DNA of 64,000 bases from G963556115 sp963677015. Its GTDB lineage: Bacteria > Planctomycetota > SZUA-567. Positions 9,319 through 18,361 of the stretch are shown in pieces. Numbering within the stretch: the stretch's first letter is position 1; each line of letters opens with the position of its first letter. The translations under genes were made by a program, and so were the position numbers. The stretch spans positions 992,001 to 1,056,000 of the forward strand of contig OY781533.1 in assembly GCA_963677015.1 (NCBI GenBank), written 5' to 3'. Under the pieces are notes generated by a model that made no database searches, was not told the origin of the DNA, and saw only the letters and a list, made by a program, of their open reading frames with translations.

Positions 9319-10641
9319 ATGAATAAAATACTGGTTATTGATGATAATTTTAAAATTTATAAGAGCCTGGAGCTCAATCTGAAAAAAGAGGGTTTTCAGA
9401 GCACTGCAGCTCTGAATTCAGTTGAAGCGCTGGAGGCTATAAAAAATGATATCCCTGATATTATCCTTCTCGATTTGGCTTTACGTGAAGAGAGCGGGTT
9501 GGATCTGCTGCGGGATATAAAAAAGCTGGATTCTTCGGTACCGGTGATAATGATAACCGGTTATGGAACCCTTGAGTCCGCTGTTAAAGCTATAAAACTT
9601 GGCGCGTTTGATTTTCTGGAGAAGCCGTTGCAGTTTGAGAAGCTGCTGAGCACTATAAACAATGCTTTGGAAATGACCAAGCTCAAGAATGAGAACCGGG
9701 AACTGAAAGAAAAAATTAATGTTAAACGGAGTGGTATAATTACGCAGAACCCCCAGATGCTTGAGATCTGTGAGAAAGCGTGTAAACTCGCAATTACCGA
9801 TATCCCGATTTTGATCACCGGAGAGAGTGGTACGGGTAAAGAACTTATTGCGGATATGATTCATGAAAATTCCGGCAGGAAGGATAAGAGTCTGGTCAAA
9901 CTCAACTGTTCGGCTCTCTCTGAGCAACTTCTTGACAGTGAGCTTTTCGGGCATGAGAAGGGCTCGTTTACCGGGGCCGTGGATTTTCACCGCGGTGTGT
10001 TCGAGCAGGCTTGCGGTGGCTCGTTGCACCTTGATGAGATAGGGGATATGGCGCTTTCTACCCAGGCTAAAATACTCCGGGCTATACAGTACGGAGAGAT
10101 CCGGCGTATCGGCGGAACCGCGCAGATCAAGGTTGATGTGCGTTTTATCGCTTCTACCAATAAGGATCTGAATTTACTTATTGAGCAGGGACTGTTCCGT
10201 GAGGATCTGATGTATCGCCTTAATGCCTCCTGTATTCATCTGCCGCCGCTGCGTGAGCGCAAAGAGGACATTCCGGTTCTTGCTGCTACCTTTATCAAAG
10301 AATTTCAAGGGGAGGGAGAGAGCAGGAGTCTGTCGCAATTGGCTCTGGAGAAACTGATGGAGTATGACTGGGACGGTAATGTCCGGGAACTGCGTAATAT
10401 TATCCGGGTTACTCTCGCGTTGACCGACAGAGAAGTGATCGAGGCGGATGCGATAAATCTTCCTGAAAAGGTTATGGTTGTAAATTCACCGGTGCTTGAC
10501 GGTGATCTGCGTTCTTCGGAGCGTCTGATGATCGTTGATGCTCTCAGTGCCACCGGCAATAACCGTTCGGCAGCTGCTGCAAAACTTGGTATAAGTCGTA
10601 AGACGTTGTACAATAAGATTGATAAATACGGAATAAAATAG
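9319..10641 (+). CDS. NtrC-family sigma-54-dependent response regulator
   Basis: This 440-residue regulator has three parts. An N-terminal receiver carries the acidic pocket VIDDN and phospho-acceptor D52 (IILLDLAL). A central AAA+ ATPase has Walker A GESGTGKE, the sigma-54-contacting loop in the variant form GSFTGA, Walker B GGSLHLDEIGD and an arginine-finger region. A C-terminal Fis-type helix-turn-helix (NNRSAAAAKLGISRKTLYNK) completes it. When phosphorylated it should open promoters bound by sigma-54 RNA polymerase. The next gene, a histidine kinase, starts at the base after its stop codon, so they form a pair. The divergent sugar transporter genes are the natural candidate targets. Confidence 0.92.
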   Translation: MNKILVIDDNFKIYKSLELNLKKEGFQSTAALNSVEALEAIKNDIPDIILLDLALREESGLDLLRDIKKLDSSVPVIMITGYGTLESAVKAIKLGAFDFLEKPLQFEKLLSTINNALEMTKLKNENRELKEKINVKRSGIITQNPQMLEICEKACKLAITDIPILITGESGTGKELIADMIHENSGRKDKSLVKLNCSALSEQLLDSELFGHEKGSFTGAVDFHRGVFEQACGGSLHLDEIGDMALSTQAKILRAIQYGEIRRIGGTAQIKVDVRFIASTNKDLNLLIEQGLFREDLMYRLNASCIHLPPLRERKEDIPVLAATFIKEFQGEGESRSLSQLALEKLMEYDWDGNVRELRNIIRVTLALTDREVIEADAINLPEKVMVVNSPVLDGDLRSSERLMIVDALSATGNNRSAAAAKLGISRKTLYNKIDKYGIK

Positions 10642-12447
10642 ATGCTGGCTAATCCACTGCTTTCAACAAAATCGCTGACCTATTATCATAAGGATATCAA
10701 GGCAATTGACCGGGTGAATTTTGAACTTTACCCGGGGGAGATACACGCTTTGATCGGCAATCACGGCGAAGGTAAGACTTTGCTCTGTCAGTTGTTGTCA
10801 GGAGATATTGAGCCGGATCAGGGGCTTATTTCATTGCAGCGTTCGGTTGAGCAGGGAAACGGCAGAGATTCGCTGGAGGTTGTCTGGAAAGCACCGGCAA
10901 TATATGAACAGCTGACGGTAGGGGAGAATCTGGTACTGGGAACTCAGGACGGCTGGCGGCGGGTATTTGCAACTGAGAATGCGATGATTCGTAAGGCTCA
11001 GCGCTGGCTGGAAAAAATAGATGTTGAGCTTCCGGCACATAAGAAAGCCTATACCCTGAGTCTGAGTGATAAGGTGGTACTGAGTATACTTCGCCGGCTC
11101 TATCGCCGTCCCAAAGTTTTGATCCTTGATCAGGCGCTGGAAAATCTGGCTCCTAAAAGTATGAAGAAGCTTACTAGTTTATTGCGTGAGCATGCGGACA
11201 GAGGCAATGCGGTACTCTGGGTTACGCATAACCTTGATGTAGTCAGCTGGCTGGCAGACCGTCTGAGTATTTTTCGGCAGGGGAAAATCATCTTCACCGA
11301 GGTTACCACCGGTCTGGTCCGTAATAATCTGATTGAACTCTGTTACGCGCATCTTAATGATGATGAGGATTCAGCGGTAATGAAGGAGACCTCATTCCAT
11401 GATATGCTGTACTATATGGATGCGATGCTGCAGAAACTGCCGCTGCCGATAATTATGATAGATAAGAATGACAGTGTGGTCTATTCAAATCTGGTCGCCA
11501 AAAATTTTCTGCATGAAGAGTTCTCCGGTGCGAACAGTATAATGGATGTTTTTTCTTCGCTGGGTCTGACGCGTTTTATTGAACTGCTCAAGGAGCATGT
11601 GATAAAAGGGGAGAGTATCAATGCGACACATCCGGTTATACTCTTCGGTATGGCTTATGTCTTTAATATCAGGGTTCAGTATATAAGTGATGAAGCTCCG
11701 GAAGGCGGGCGGATTATAATACTTGAAGATGTGACTATGGAGGAAAATATTCGTGAGCAGGCGAATCTGTCGGCGAATCTGTCGGCGCTGGGTCTGCTGG
11801 CGGCAGGGGTTTCGCATGAGATAAATAATCCTCTTGGCATAATCGAAAACTACGCGAGTTATCTTGCATCCGAAGTCAGGGGGGGAGATTCGGTGCAGGC
11901 GGTCAGGCAGATACGGGAAGAGGTGCAGGAAATTCACCGTATTACCAATAACCTTAAAGCGTTTTCCGGAACTGATGCGGTAGAGAGTGAGATATTTGAT
12001 ATTTCCGAGTCGGTGAACTATCTGATAACCTTGCTGCGGTTTGAAGCGAAGAAGCGGGAGGTGGATATTCTCTGGGAAGCACCGGGGCGGGCTATTCTGG
12101 TAGATGCATCCCGTGCGGAAATACGTCAGGTACTGCTCAATCTCTTCAATAACAGTTTTGATGCGCTGGAGAGTAATGGGTTTATCAAGGTGACTCTGGA
12201 TACTGAGGCGGATGATATCATACTTGCGATCGAAGATAATGGTTGCGGTATTCCTTTCGAGAATCCGGCAGATATCTTTATGCCGTTCAACTCGACGAAG
12301 AAGTCAACCGGCACCAATCACGGTCTTGGCCTTTCAATCGTTTATAACCTTATTCAACGGCATAAAGGCAGAATAGCGGTAGAAAACCTGCAACCACGCG
12401 GCTGCAGATTCACCATCAGCTTTCCTCTGGTTAACAGTAAGGAGTAG
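10642..12447 (+). CDS. Soluble histidine kinase fused to an ABC-ATPase-like domain (ABC-PAS-HisKA-HATPase)
   Basis: This is a 601-residue cytoplasmic sensor kinase with an unexpected N-terminus. Residues 1-230 look like the first nucleotide-binding domain of an RbsA-type sugar ATPase: Walker A GNHGEGKT (39-46), a degenerate signature LSLSD (139-143), Walker B VLILDQ with the catalytic Glu replaced by Gln164, and switch His196 (VTHN). A PAS-like segment follows at about 250-360, then a DHp helix with H392 (GVSHEINNPLG) and a HATPase domain with N-box NLFNNSFDALE, DNGCGIP and GLGLSIV. No membrane segment is visible. The ABC-like part probably binds ATP but hydrolyses it poorly. It may sense the sugar transporter or the energy state. 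It is coupled to the regulator upstream. Confidence 0.88.
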   Translation: MLANPLLSTKSLTYYHKDIKAIDRVNFELYPGEIHALIGNHGEGKTLLCQLLSGDIEPDQGLISLQRSVEQGNGRDSLEVVWKAPAIYEQLTVGENLVLGTQDGWRRVFATENAMIRKAQRWLEKIDVELPAHKKAYTLSLSDKVVLSILRRLYRRPKVLILDQALENLAPKSMKKLTSLLREHADRGNAVLWVTHNLDVVSWLADRLSIFRQGKIIFTEVTTGLVRNNLIELCYAHLNDDEDSAVMKETSFHDMLYYMDAMLQKLPLPIIMIDKNDSVVYSNLVAKNFLHEEFSGANSIMDVFSSLGLTRFIELLKEHVIKGESINATHPVILFGMAYVFNIRVQYISDEAPEGGRIIILEDVTMEENIREQANLSANLSALGLLAAGVSHEINNPLGIIENYASYLASEVRGGDSVQAVRQIREEVQEIHRITNNLKAFSGTDAVESEIFDISESVNYLITLLRFEAKKREVDILWEAPGRAILVDASRAEIRQVLLNLFNNSFDALESNGFIKVTLDTEADDIILAIEDNGCGIPFENPADIFMPFNSTKKSTGTNHGLGLSIVYNLIQRHKGRIAVENLQPRGCRFTISFPLVNSKE

Positions 12448-12697
12448 TCGGGGACTGTTTTCCTGAAATTCCTTGGGTGGTCAAATCTGGTAATCTTTTT
12501 TTCATATCTTTTGAGCATCTTCTGATTAATTACTGATAGTTATTGCTTAAATTTCTCTGGTCATTATACTATATTTATTTGGCTGTAACTGGTTTATTTC
12601 GATTTATCTCTTATGAATCAGAGTTTTCCTTTTTGGTGAATTTCCGTATATCATTTGGAAATTATTACCCGGTCTTTTGTATAAAGGATGTCGTTTT

Positions 12698-13342
12698 ATG
12701 ATTGATCTGCATACTCATACTTTTCTATCGGATGGAGAGCTTTGTCCGGCTGAGCATATCAGGTGGGCTGAGGTGGCTGGTTATAAGGTGCTGGGATTTG
12801 CCGATCATGTGGGTCTGGCGACAATTCCGGTAACTCTGCCGGTGCTTATTGCGGCGGCAAAAAAAGAGAATGAACTTGGAAATATGCGGGTAGTTGCCGG
12901 TGTCGAACTGACTCATGTCCGGCCTGAGCATATTAAAGAAGGAACAGAGCTTGCTCGCTCGCTGGGAGCGGAGGTTGTTATCGTTCATGGAGAGACTATC
13001 TCCGAAGATGTGAAACCCGGAACCAATCTCGCTGCTATTGAAGCGGGGGTGGATATTCTGGCGCATCCGGGGCTTATAACTCCGGAGGAGGTTAAATTAG
13101 CTGCCAGTAAAGGGGTGCGTCTGGAAATTACCGCCAAACCGGGACATGCGCTCTGTAACGGCCATGTGGCCAAGCTGGCTCAGGAATTCGGCGCGCAGAT
13201 GATCTTCAGCTCTGATTCGCATTCACATTCGCAGATGTGCACCAAGGAGTTCGCTTTAAAGGTGATTAAAGGGGCGGCAATAAGTGATGAAGTGGCTGAA
13301 GATATGTTTGTACAGGCGCAGCGCTTTATTGACAGCTTATAG
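12698..13342 (+). CDS. PHP-domain metal-dependent hydrolase (histidinol-phosphatase-like)
   Basis: This 214-residue PHP-superfamily protein begins with the metal-binding motif DLHTHTFLSDG. Further conserved His and Asp residues appear in GFADHVG, VIVHGETI, DILAHPG and SSDSHSHSQ. Such proteins are phosphoesterases or nucleases using a trinuclear metal site. The exact substrate is unknown, and nothing nearby belongs to histidine biosynthesis. The ATG at 12698 has an AAAGGA Shine-Dalgarno nine bases upstream, which rules out a TTG 21 bases earlier. It lies 65 bases before gltX. Confidence 0.8.
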   Translation: MIDLHTHTFLSDGELCPAEHIRWAEVAGYKVLGFADHVGLATIPVTLPVLIAAAKKENELGNMRVVAGVELTHVRPEHIKEGTELARSLGAEVVIVHGETISEDVKPGTNLAAIEAGVDILAHPGLITPEEVKLAASKGVRLEITAKPGHALCNGHVAKLAQEFGAQMIFSSDSHSHSQMCTKEFALKVIKGAAISDEVAEDMFVQAQRFIDSL

Positions 13343-13407
13343 CCGGGAATCCGTAAAATAATTTAAACTATATTTTTTGACTGTATATTAGAAGTGGAGA
13401 AAATACT

Positions 13408-15009
13408 TTGATTCGTACAAGATTTGCACCTAGCCCTACCGGTAATGTTCATATTGGTAATATACGTGTGGCTATCTTTAACTGGCTGTATGCCAAGAGT
13501 GTCGGAGGAGAATTTGTTATTCGGGTTGAAGATACCGATTTACAGCGTTCTACTCCTGAAGCTATTGAAAAGATGTTTGATGCTTTGCGTTGGCTTGGAC
13601 TTGATTATGACGGTGAACCATTTTATCAGACAGCGGCTGCGGATACTCATAAGGCAGCCGCGGTGAAACTGCTTGAAAGCAACTTTGCCTGTACTGCCGG
13701 TGAAGGGGAACCTGTCTATCTGCGAATCTGTAAGGAACTTTTTGATCCTTCGTTTATTACCGAGCCTAGAGACAGCGCCGAAATAAAATGGAAGGGCGGC
13801 GAGCTTGTTGCTGACAATGAGACGATAGTACATACCGTCACCTCTCCTAATAGTGGTGAAACCTATAAGACCCCTGTCAACTGGGATACACTTACCGATT
13901 CTGTACTGCTGCTTGAAGATGGTACTGAGGTTGCTGGTGAGCAGGTACGCAGCAAACTGAAGAATGAGCCGGTGGTATTGGCTGAAGTGGCTGGAGGCAA
14001 GGTGGTAGCGGTACGCTTTATGCGGCGGTATGTTTATTTTGATGATCTTGTACTCGGGCGCTGTGAAAAGCCGGTTGATTCTCTGCGTAATCTGGTAATT
14101 GTACGTAGTGACGGCAGCCCGGTGTTTCATATTGCTAATGTAATTGATGATGCTTCGCAGGAGGTTACACATATTCTGCGTGGTAATGATCATGTTGAAA
14201 ACACCTATCGTCATCTCTTTATATTCAAGGCTCTGGGGCTTACTCCGCCGGCATACGGGCATTTTCCAATGATTGTAAATGCCAAGGGTAAACCATATTC
14301 AAAACGTGATGGTGACGCTTATGTCGGTGATTTCAAGGAGAAGGGTTTTCTGCCGCAGGCGTTATTTAACTTTCTCGCTCTCTGCGGCTGGTCACCCGGT
14401 GATGACCGTGAGATTATGAGCAAAGAGGAGATGGCTGAGGCGTTCAGTCTTGATAAGGTTAATTCCTCCGCGGCTCAGTTTGATCTCAAAAAGCTTGCCT
14501 GGATGAACCAGCAGTATCTGCAGAGCATTGATTTTACGGAATTTGTGGCGTTATTACGGCAGGAAGCGGAAAAGGCAGGGCTTGATATTGCGTCACGGGG
14601 TGATGAATGGTTTGAAAAGCTTGCCGGCACTCAGCGTGAGAGAATTGCCCAGATGGCAGATTTTATTACCAATACCAGTTACTTCTTCAGTGCAGATTAT
14701 GAGTATGTTCCTAAAGCGGTCAAGAAAAACCTGCTTAAGAATGATGGTGCCGGCCTGGCAACTTTGCAGGAGCTGGCGGGATTTATTGCTGAGATGACTG
14801 AATGGAATGATGAAGCAATCGAGGCATCACTCCAGAAATTTGCTGAAAGTAGAGACCTGATGATGGGCATGGTTGCGCAGCCGTTGCGGGTTGCCTGTAC
14901 CGGGGCAACTGTCAGCCCGGGAATTGGCGAGACTTTATATCTTATCGGTAAGGATGAGGTTTTGCGGCGTATTGAACGCACACTTGCTGAGATTCAGCCT
15001 GAGTCCTGA
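13408..15009 (+). CDS. gltX: Glutamyl-tRNA synthetase
   Basis: This 533-residue class I aminoacyl-tRNA synthetase charges tRNA-Glu. The N-terminus RTRFAPSPTGNVHIGN includes the HIGH-type motif (H15-N18). The KMSKS-type motif appears as YSKRDG near residue 298. GNDHVENTYRH and LALCGWSPGDDRE are typical catalytic and stem-contact landmarks. The start is a TTG codon: it gives the canonical N-terminus and is preceded by a GGAG ribosome-binding site, and no ATG fits. Residues from about 95 to 195, between the catalytic halves, differ strongly from the usual insertion domain and show no zinc-binding cysteine set. GltX or a GlnRS-like variant are the options; GltX is far likelier. Confidence 0.92.
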   Translation: MIRTRFAPSPTGNVHIGNIRVAIFNWLYAKSVGGEFVIRVEDTDLQRSTPEAIEKMFDALRWLGLDYDGEPFYQTAAADTHKAAAVKLLESNFACTAGEGEPVYLRICKELFDPSFITEPRDSAEIKWKGGELVADNETIVHTVTSPNSGETYKTPVNWDTLTDSVLLLEDGTEVAGEQVRSKLKNEPVVLAEVAGGKVVAVRFMRRYVYFDDLVLGRCEKPVDSLRNLVIVRSDGSPVFHIANVIDDASQEVTHILRGNDHVENTYRHLFIFKALGLTPPAYGHFPMIVNAKGKPYSKRDGDAYVGDFKEKGFLPQALFNFLALCGWSPGDDREIMSKEEMAEAFSLDKVNSSAAQFDLKKLAWMNQQYLQSIDFTEFVALLRQEAEKAGLDIASRGDEWFEKLAGTQRERIAQMADFITNTSYFFSADYEYVPKAVKKNLLKNDGAGLATLQELAGFIAEMTEWNDEAIEASLQKFAESRDLMMGMVAQPLRVACTGATVSPGIGETLYLIGKDEVLRRIERTLAEIQPES

Positions 15010-15040
15010 TTTTATGCGGGGTTTGCACTATCATGATTGC

Positions 15041-15080
15041 TATTATACGCAGCCCGCATAAACGTTGGCTGCGTATAATA
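15041..15080 (+). terminator. 14-bp perfect inverted repeat after gltX
   Basis: The arms 15041-15054 and 15067-15080 are perfectly complementary around a 12-base loop, 30 bases beyond the gltX stop. There is no long T-run, so this may be a Rho-independent terminator of moderate strength or an mRNA 3' stabiliser. The rest of 15081-15345 is AT-rich with nothing recognised apart from the ribosome-binding site of the next gene. Confidence 0.6.
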
Positions 15081-15345
15081 TAAATATGCTAGAATATGGA
15101 TATATTATTTCTGCTTTTCTTGAAATAAATTACAGTTTCGGGGTAAGTAGTTAGTGTAAAATTATAATTTCCGGTACGGATAATTCTGGTCAGTATCAAT
15201 AGCCGTGACTGTTGTTACGCTTATTTATCATTATGAAGTTGAGGCAAATATATTTTTTATGGATAACTTTGGTAAAAAATTCGATAATACGGTGAATAGG
15301 ATTATGTTAGTTTCTCACAACCTTTAATTATAAGGAAGTATTTTA

Positions 15346-16143
15346 ATGAAGAGGAAAGCGGATTTTTTTCTGATTTCAAAGCCTGGAGCGGGAGTGTTTT
15401 TCACTTGGATTGCATTGTCGGCGGCCATATTTTTCGGGGCATATTCGGTTCGAATCTTCGGAATGTATCAGGATACGGTAGGTGAGGTCGGTGATGTCAA
15501 GAGTCGGGAACGGGAACTTTCATATCGTCTGGAGATGGCATCGGCAAAGATTAATGATTCCGTAGAGACAATTAAGTGGTCAAATCTGCAGATTGAGCGG
15601 TTACGTAAACGCAATGATGATATTCTGAAAAAGACCGCAAACTTGCGTAAATTGCTGTACGCGGCAATAAAGAAGAATCAGGCGGTGAAAGCTGGCGGTG
15701 AAGCAGAAATGCAGGAGGAATTGAGTGCGGTAAATCCACGTTCGGCAATTAATGGAAGTACTGAGGATAAAATTGATTCGCCGGCGGATATTCTTGGTGA
15801 GGATATATTATTTCCGGAGTTGTCGGAGTCTGATATTGCTCAGGGTGATATAGAGAAGATTGTGGCTCAGAGCACGGATTTGAATAATAATTCCCGGGAG
15901 GTTGTTGCCGAGGTTTTGACATATAATCCCAGCAGCAAAAAGGTGTTTATCAATCTTGGCCGCAGTAATGCCGGGATCAGTGAAGGGAATAGATTTGCAA
16001 TCTGGCGTGATGGTAAGCATGTTACCGATGTGCGAGTGGCGCAGGTTCACGCTGTTACCAGCACCTGTGATATTATAAGTCCGGTTGTTGACGGCATCTC
16101 TTCCGGAGATACAGCGGAACTTATCAAGGTTTCCGCTTATTAA
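15346..16143 (+). CDS. Membrane-anchored coiled-coil protein upstream of mreB
   Basis: This 265-residue protein is not firmly recognised. It has one N-terminal transmembrane segment (about 17-36), a coiled-coil stretch (about 45-110) rich in Glu, Arg and Lys, an acidic linker, and a C-terminal beta-rich domain (about 185-265) with VFINLGRSNAGISEGNRF. That last part recalls FlgT C-terminal and MreC-like barrel domains. The overall plan, anchor then coiled coil then beta domain, is that of MreC, and the gene lies 54 bases before mreB. I see no clear MreC signature, so a cell-shape role is an inference from position and architecture. Confidence 0.7.
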   Translation: MKRKADFFLISKPGAGVFFTWIALSAAIFFGAYSVRIFGMYQDTVGEVGDVKSRERELSYRLEMASAKINDSVETIKWSNLQIERLRKRNDDILKKTANLRKLLYAAIKKNQAVKAGGEAEMQEELSAVNPRSAINGSTEDKIDSPADILGEDILFPELSESDIAQGDIEKIVAQSTDLNNNSREVVAEVLTYNPSSKKVFINLGRSNAGISEGNRFAIWRDGKHVTDVRVAQVHAVTSTCDIISPVVDGISSGDTAELIKVSAY

Positions 16144-16197
16144 AATGGTTATTTTTTTTTGAATTAATGTGCTAAAACAGCAGAGTGAATACAGGTA

Positions 16198-17259
16198 ATG
16201 ATATTTTTTGATCGTCTTTTTGGGTTTTTCAGCAGAGATATGGGTATCGATCTTGGTACCTGTAATACCCTTGTATATGTGCGTGGTGAAGGGGTCGTTC
16301 TCTGTGAACCTTCGGTTGTAGCGGTCTGGAAGGGCACTAATAATGTCCTCAATGACGGTCAGGCTGTCGGAACCAGAGCCAAGATGATGGTTGGGCGTAC
16401 ACCCGGAAATATTGTAGCGGTGCGGCCTTTGAAGGACGGTGTGATTGCTGATTTTGAAATAACCGAAGCGATGCTTCGGTATTTTATATGCAGTGTGCAT
16501 AATCAGCACAAATGGGTGAGACCGCGAGTAGTGGTATCTGTTCCCAGTGGTATTACCGAGGTTGAGAAAAAAGCGGTGACTATCTCGGCTGAGCGTGCCG
16601 GAGCACGGAAGGTATATCTTATTGAGGAGCCGGTGGCGGCAGCGATAGGGGTTGGTATGCCTATTGATGAACCGGTGGGTAATATGATTGTTGATATTGG
16701 CGGCGGTACGACTGAAGTTGCGATTATCTCCATGATGGGAATGGTGAATTTTGAGAGTCTGCGTATTGCCGGCGATAAACTTGATGAAGCTATTATCAAT
16801 TATATGAAGCGTCAGCATAATCTTGTTGTCGGTGAATCGACTGCGGAAAGAATCAAGATTGAAATCGGCAGTGCCTTCAAGCTTGATGAAGAGCTTACAA
16901 CCGAGGTTATGGGGCGGGATCAGGTAAAAGGGCTGCCGCGCTCTATAACAGTGCGTAGTGAAGAAATTCGCGAAGCCATTAAGGAACCGGTAGATGCGAT
17001 TGTGAATTCGGTTCTCAATACCCTCGAAGGAGCACCACCTGACCTTGCCGGTGATATTTATACGCGCGGGGTGTTTCTTGCCGGTGGCGGAGCATTGCTG
17101 CGGGGACTTGACAAGCTGATAACCAAGGAAACCAGAGGTATACCGGTGCATATACCGGAGGATCCATTGCGGGCGGTGGTAAAGGGAACAGGTATATTTC
17201 TTGAGGAACTTGATCACTTTGGTCCTGCACTTGAATCGCAGCATGGTGAGAGAACCTAG
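16198..17259 (+). CDS. mreB: Rod-shape-determining actin homologue MreB
   Basis: This 353-residue bacterial actin polymerises under the inner membrane and guides lateral peptidoglycan synthesis. The phosphate-1 loop is visible as GIDLGTCNTLVY, phosphate-2 as IVDIGGGTTEVAII, and the adenosine motif as GVFLAGGGALLRGLD. The N-terminus FFDRLFGFFSRD is amphipathic and suits membrane binding. The length is normal. A weak AGG ribosome-binding site precedes the ATG. No canonical mreC or mreD lies downstream; plsC follows after a terminator. Confidence 0.95.
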   Translation: MIFFDRLFGFFSRDMGIDLGTCNTLVYVRGEGVVLCEPSVVAVWKGTNNVLNDGQAVGTRAKMMVGRTPGNIVAVRPLKDGVIADFEITEAMLRYFICSVHNQHKWVRPRVVVSVPSGITEVEKKAVTISAERAGARKVYLIEEPVAAAIGVGMPIDEPVGNMIVDIGGGTTEVAIISMMGMVNFESLRIAGDKLDEAIINYMKRQHNLVVGESTAERIKIEIGSAFKLDEELTTEVMGRDQVKGLPRSITVRSEEIREAIKEPVDAIVNSVLNTLEGAPPDLAGDIYTRGVFLAGGGALLRGLDKLITKETRGIPVHIPEDPLRAVVKGTGIFLEELDHFGPALESQHGERT

Positions 17260-17302
17260 CTGCTGTTATCCTTGACTTTTAAGCTGCTTTTGTTAATATT
17301 AA

Positions 17303-17337
17303 TAGTCGGAATTATCTGGTAATTCCGGCTATTTTTG
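17303..17337 (+). terminator. Intrinsic terminator of mreB
   Basis: The arms tagtcggaatta and taattccggcta (one G-U pair) flank a five-base loop and are followed by a run of five T. The structure separates mreB from plsC. Confidence 0.85.
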
Positions 17338-17359
17338 TATTTATAATAATGGAGAACCT

Positions 17360-18079
17360 ATGGGTGTAGGGTTATACAGATCATTTAAATTCTGGCTGCG
17401 TAGATTTTTTAACTGGGGTTGTGACATTAAATATATCGGGTGTGAAAATCTGGTCAATGATGGTCCGGTAATTGTCGCGTCAAATCATGCCAGTTATCTT
17501 GATCCGCTGTTACTTGGATGTACATACAGAAAGCGTCCGTTGGCTTTTATGGCTCGTTCAACTCTGTTTACAAATAAGTATTTCAGCTGGTTTATCAGGA
17601 GTGTTTTTGCTTTTCCGGTCATGCGGGTTGAAGATGGCGGTAACAGTAGAGGTGCACTCAAGGCATTCTGTGCAAAACTTGAGGATAAACGGGCGGTAGT
17701 GATTTTCCCGGAAGGTACCAGAAGTGCCGATGGTAAATTCAATGAAGTTCAGTCTGGAGTGGGAATGCTGGCGGTAAGATCCAAATCTCCGGTACAGCCG
17801 GTGTATATTATGGGGTCATTTTTCTGTTGGCCGCGCAGCCCAGGTATTGAACTTCTGCGTCCTTATCCAATACGGGTCTATATCGGTGAGGCCATATATC
17901 CTAAGGAGAATCTGCAGCGTTTTGAAAAGAAAGGCGAGCAGGAAAGAATTGCTAAAGAGTTGCAGCAGCGGTTGCTTGAGCTTGAAGAAGCAGCCTGGAA
18001 GGAGTATCCTCAGGATAAAATTCAAATGTTTCGAGAGAAGACGGGTGGTATGAGTTTTGAGAAGAAAACGGCGGATTAA
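17360..18079 (+). CDS. plsC: 1-acyl-sn-glycerol-3-phosphate acyltransferase (PlsC family)
   Basis: This 239-residue membrane-associated acyltransferase should add the second acyl chain to lysophosphatidic acid in phospholipid synthesis. The catalytic NHxxxxD motif is NHASYLD (N42, H43, D48). The substrate-binding block FPEGTRSADGKF lies near residue 120. A hydrophobic patch in the first 50 residues fits membrane contact. GGAG seven bases before the ATG supports the start. The C-terminus is Lys/Glu-rich. Related acyltransferases such as lysophospholipid or ornithine-lipid enzymes share these motifs, so exact substrate is inferred. Confidence 0.88.
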   Translation: MGVGLYRSFKFWLRRFFNWGCDIKYIGCENLVNDGPVIVASNHASYLDPLLLGCTYRKRPLAFMARSTLFTNKYFSWFIRSVFAFPVMRVEDGGNSRGALKAFCAKLEDKRAVVIFPEGTRSADGKFNEVQSGVGMLAVRSKSPVQPVYIMGSFFCWPRSPGIELLRPYPIRVYIGEAIYPKENLQRFEKKGEQERIAKELQQRLLELEEAAWKEYPQDKIQMFREKTGGMSFEKKTAD

Positions 18080-18096
18080 TTTCGCCGTTTTCTTTT
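18064..18096 (+). terminator. Intrinsic terminator of plsC
   Basis: The ten-base arms gaaaacggcg and cgccgttttc are perfectly complementary and are followed by TTTT. The left arm overlaps the last plsC codons. A weaker palindrome, ccttta-tta-taaagg, lies about 80 bases further on. Confidence 0.85.
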
Positions 18097-18361
18097 GGTG
18101 ATTTGTTATTAATGCTGGAGTGTTTGGCTATTGTAATAAAGGAGTGTTTAGTATTTATAGATTTTATAAAGCCTTTATTATAAAGGTTTTACGGTAAGAA
18201 TTGATGGTTGTGTCTGGATTTTTTTATTTATCAGGGCTAAAGATATCAGCAGAGCCGCCGCTAATAAAAGCATCAAGCAAGGATGCTTACAATCTGGTCA
18301 AGGATGAGTTTTCTCTGAGTTTTGCTGTTTATTGGCAAAATTTTGCAAGAAAGGGCTTATC

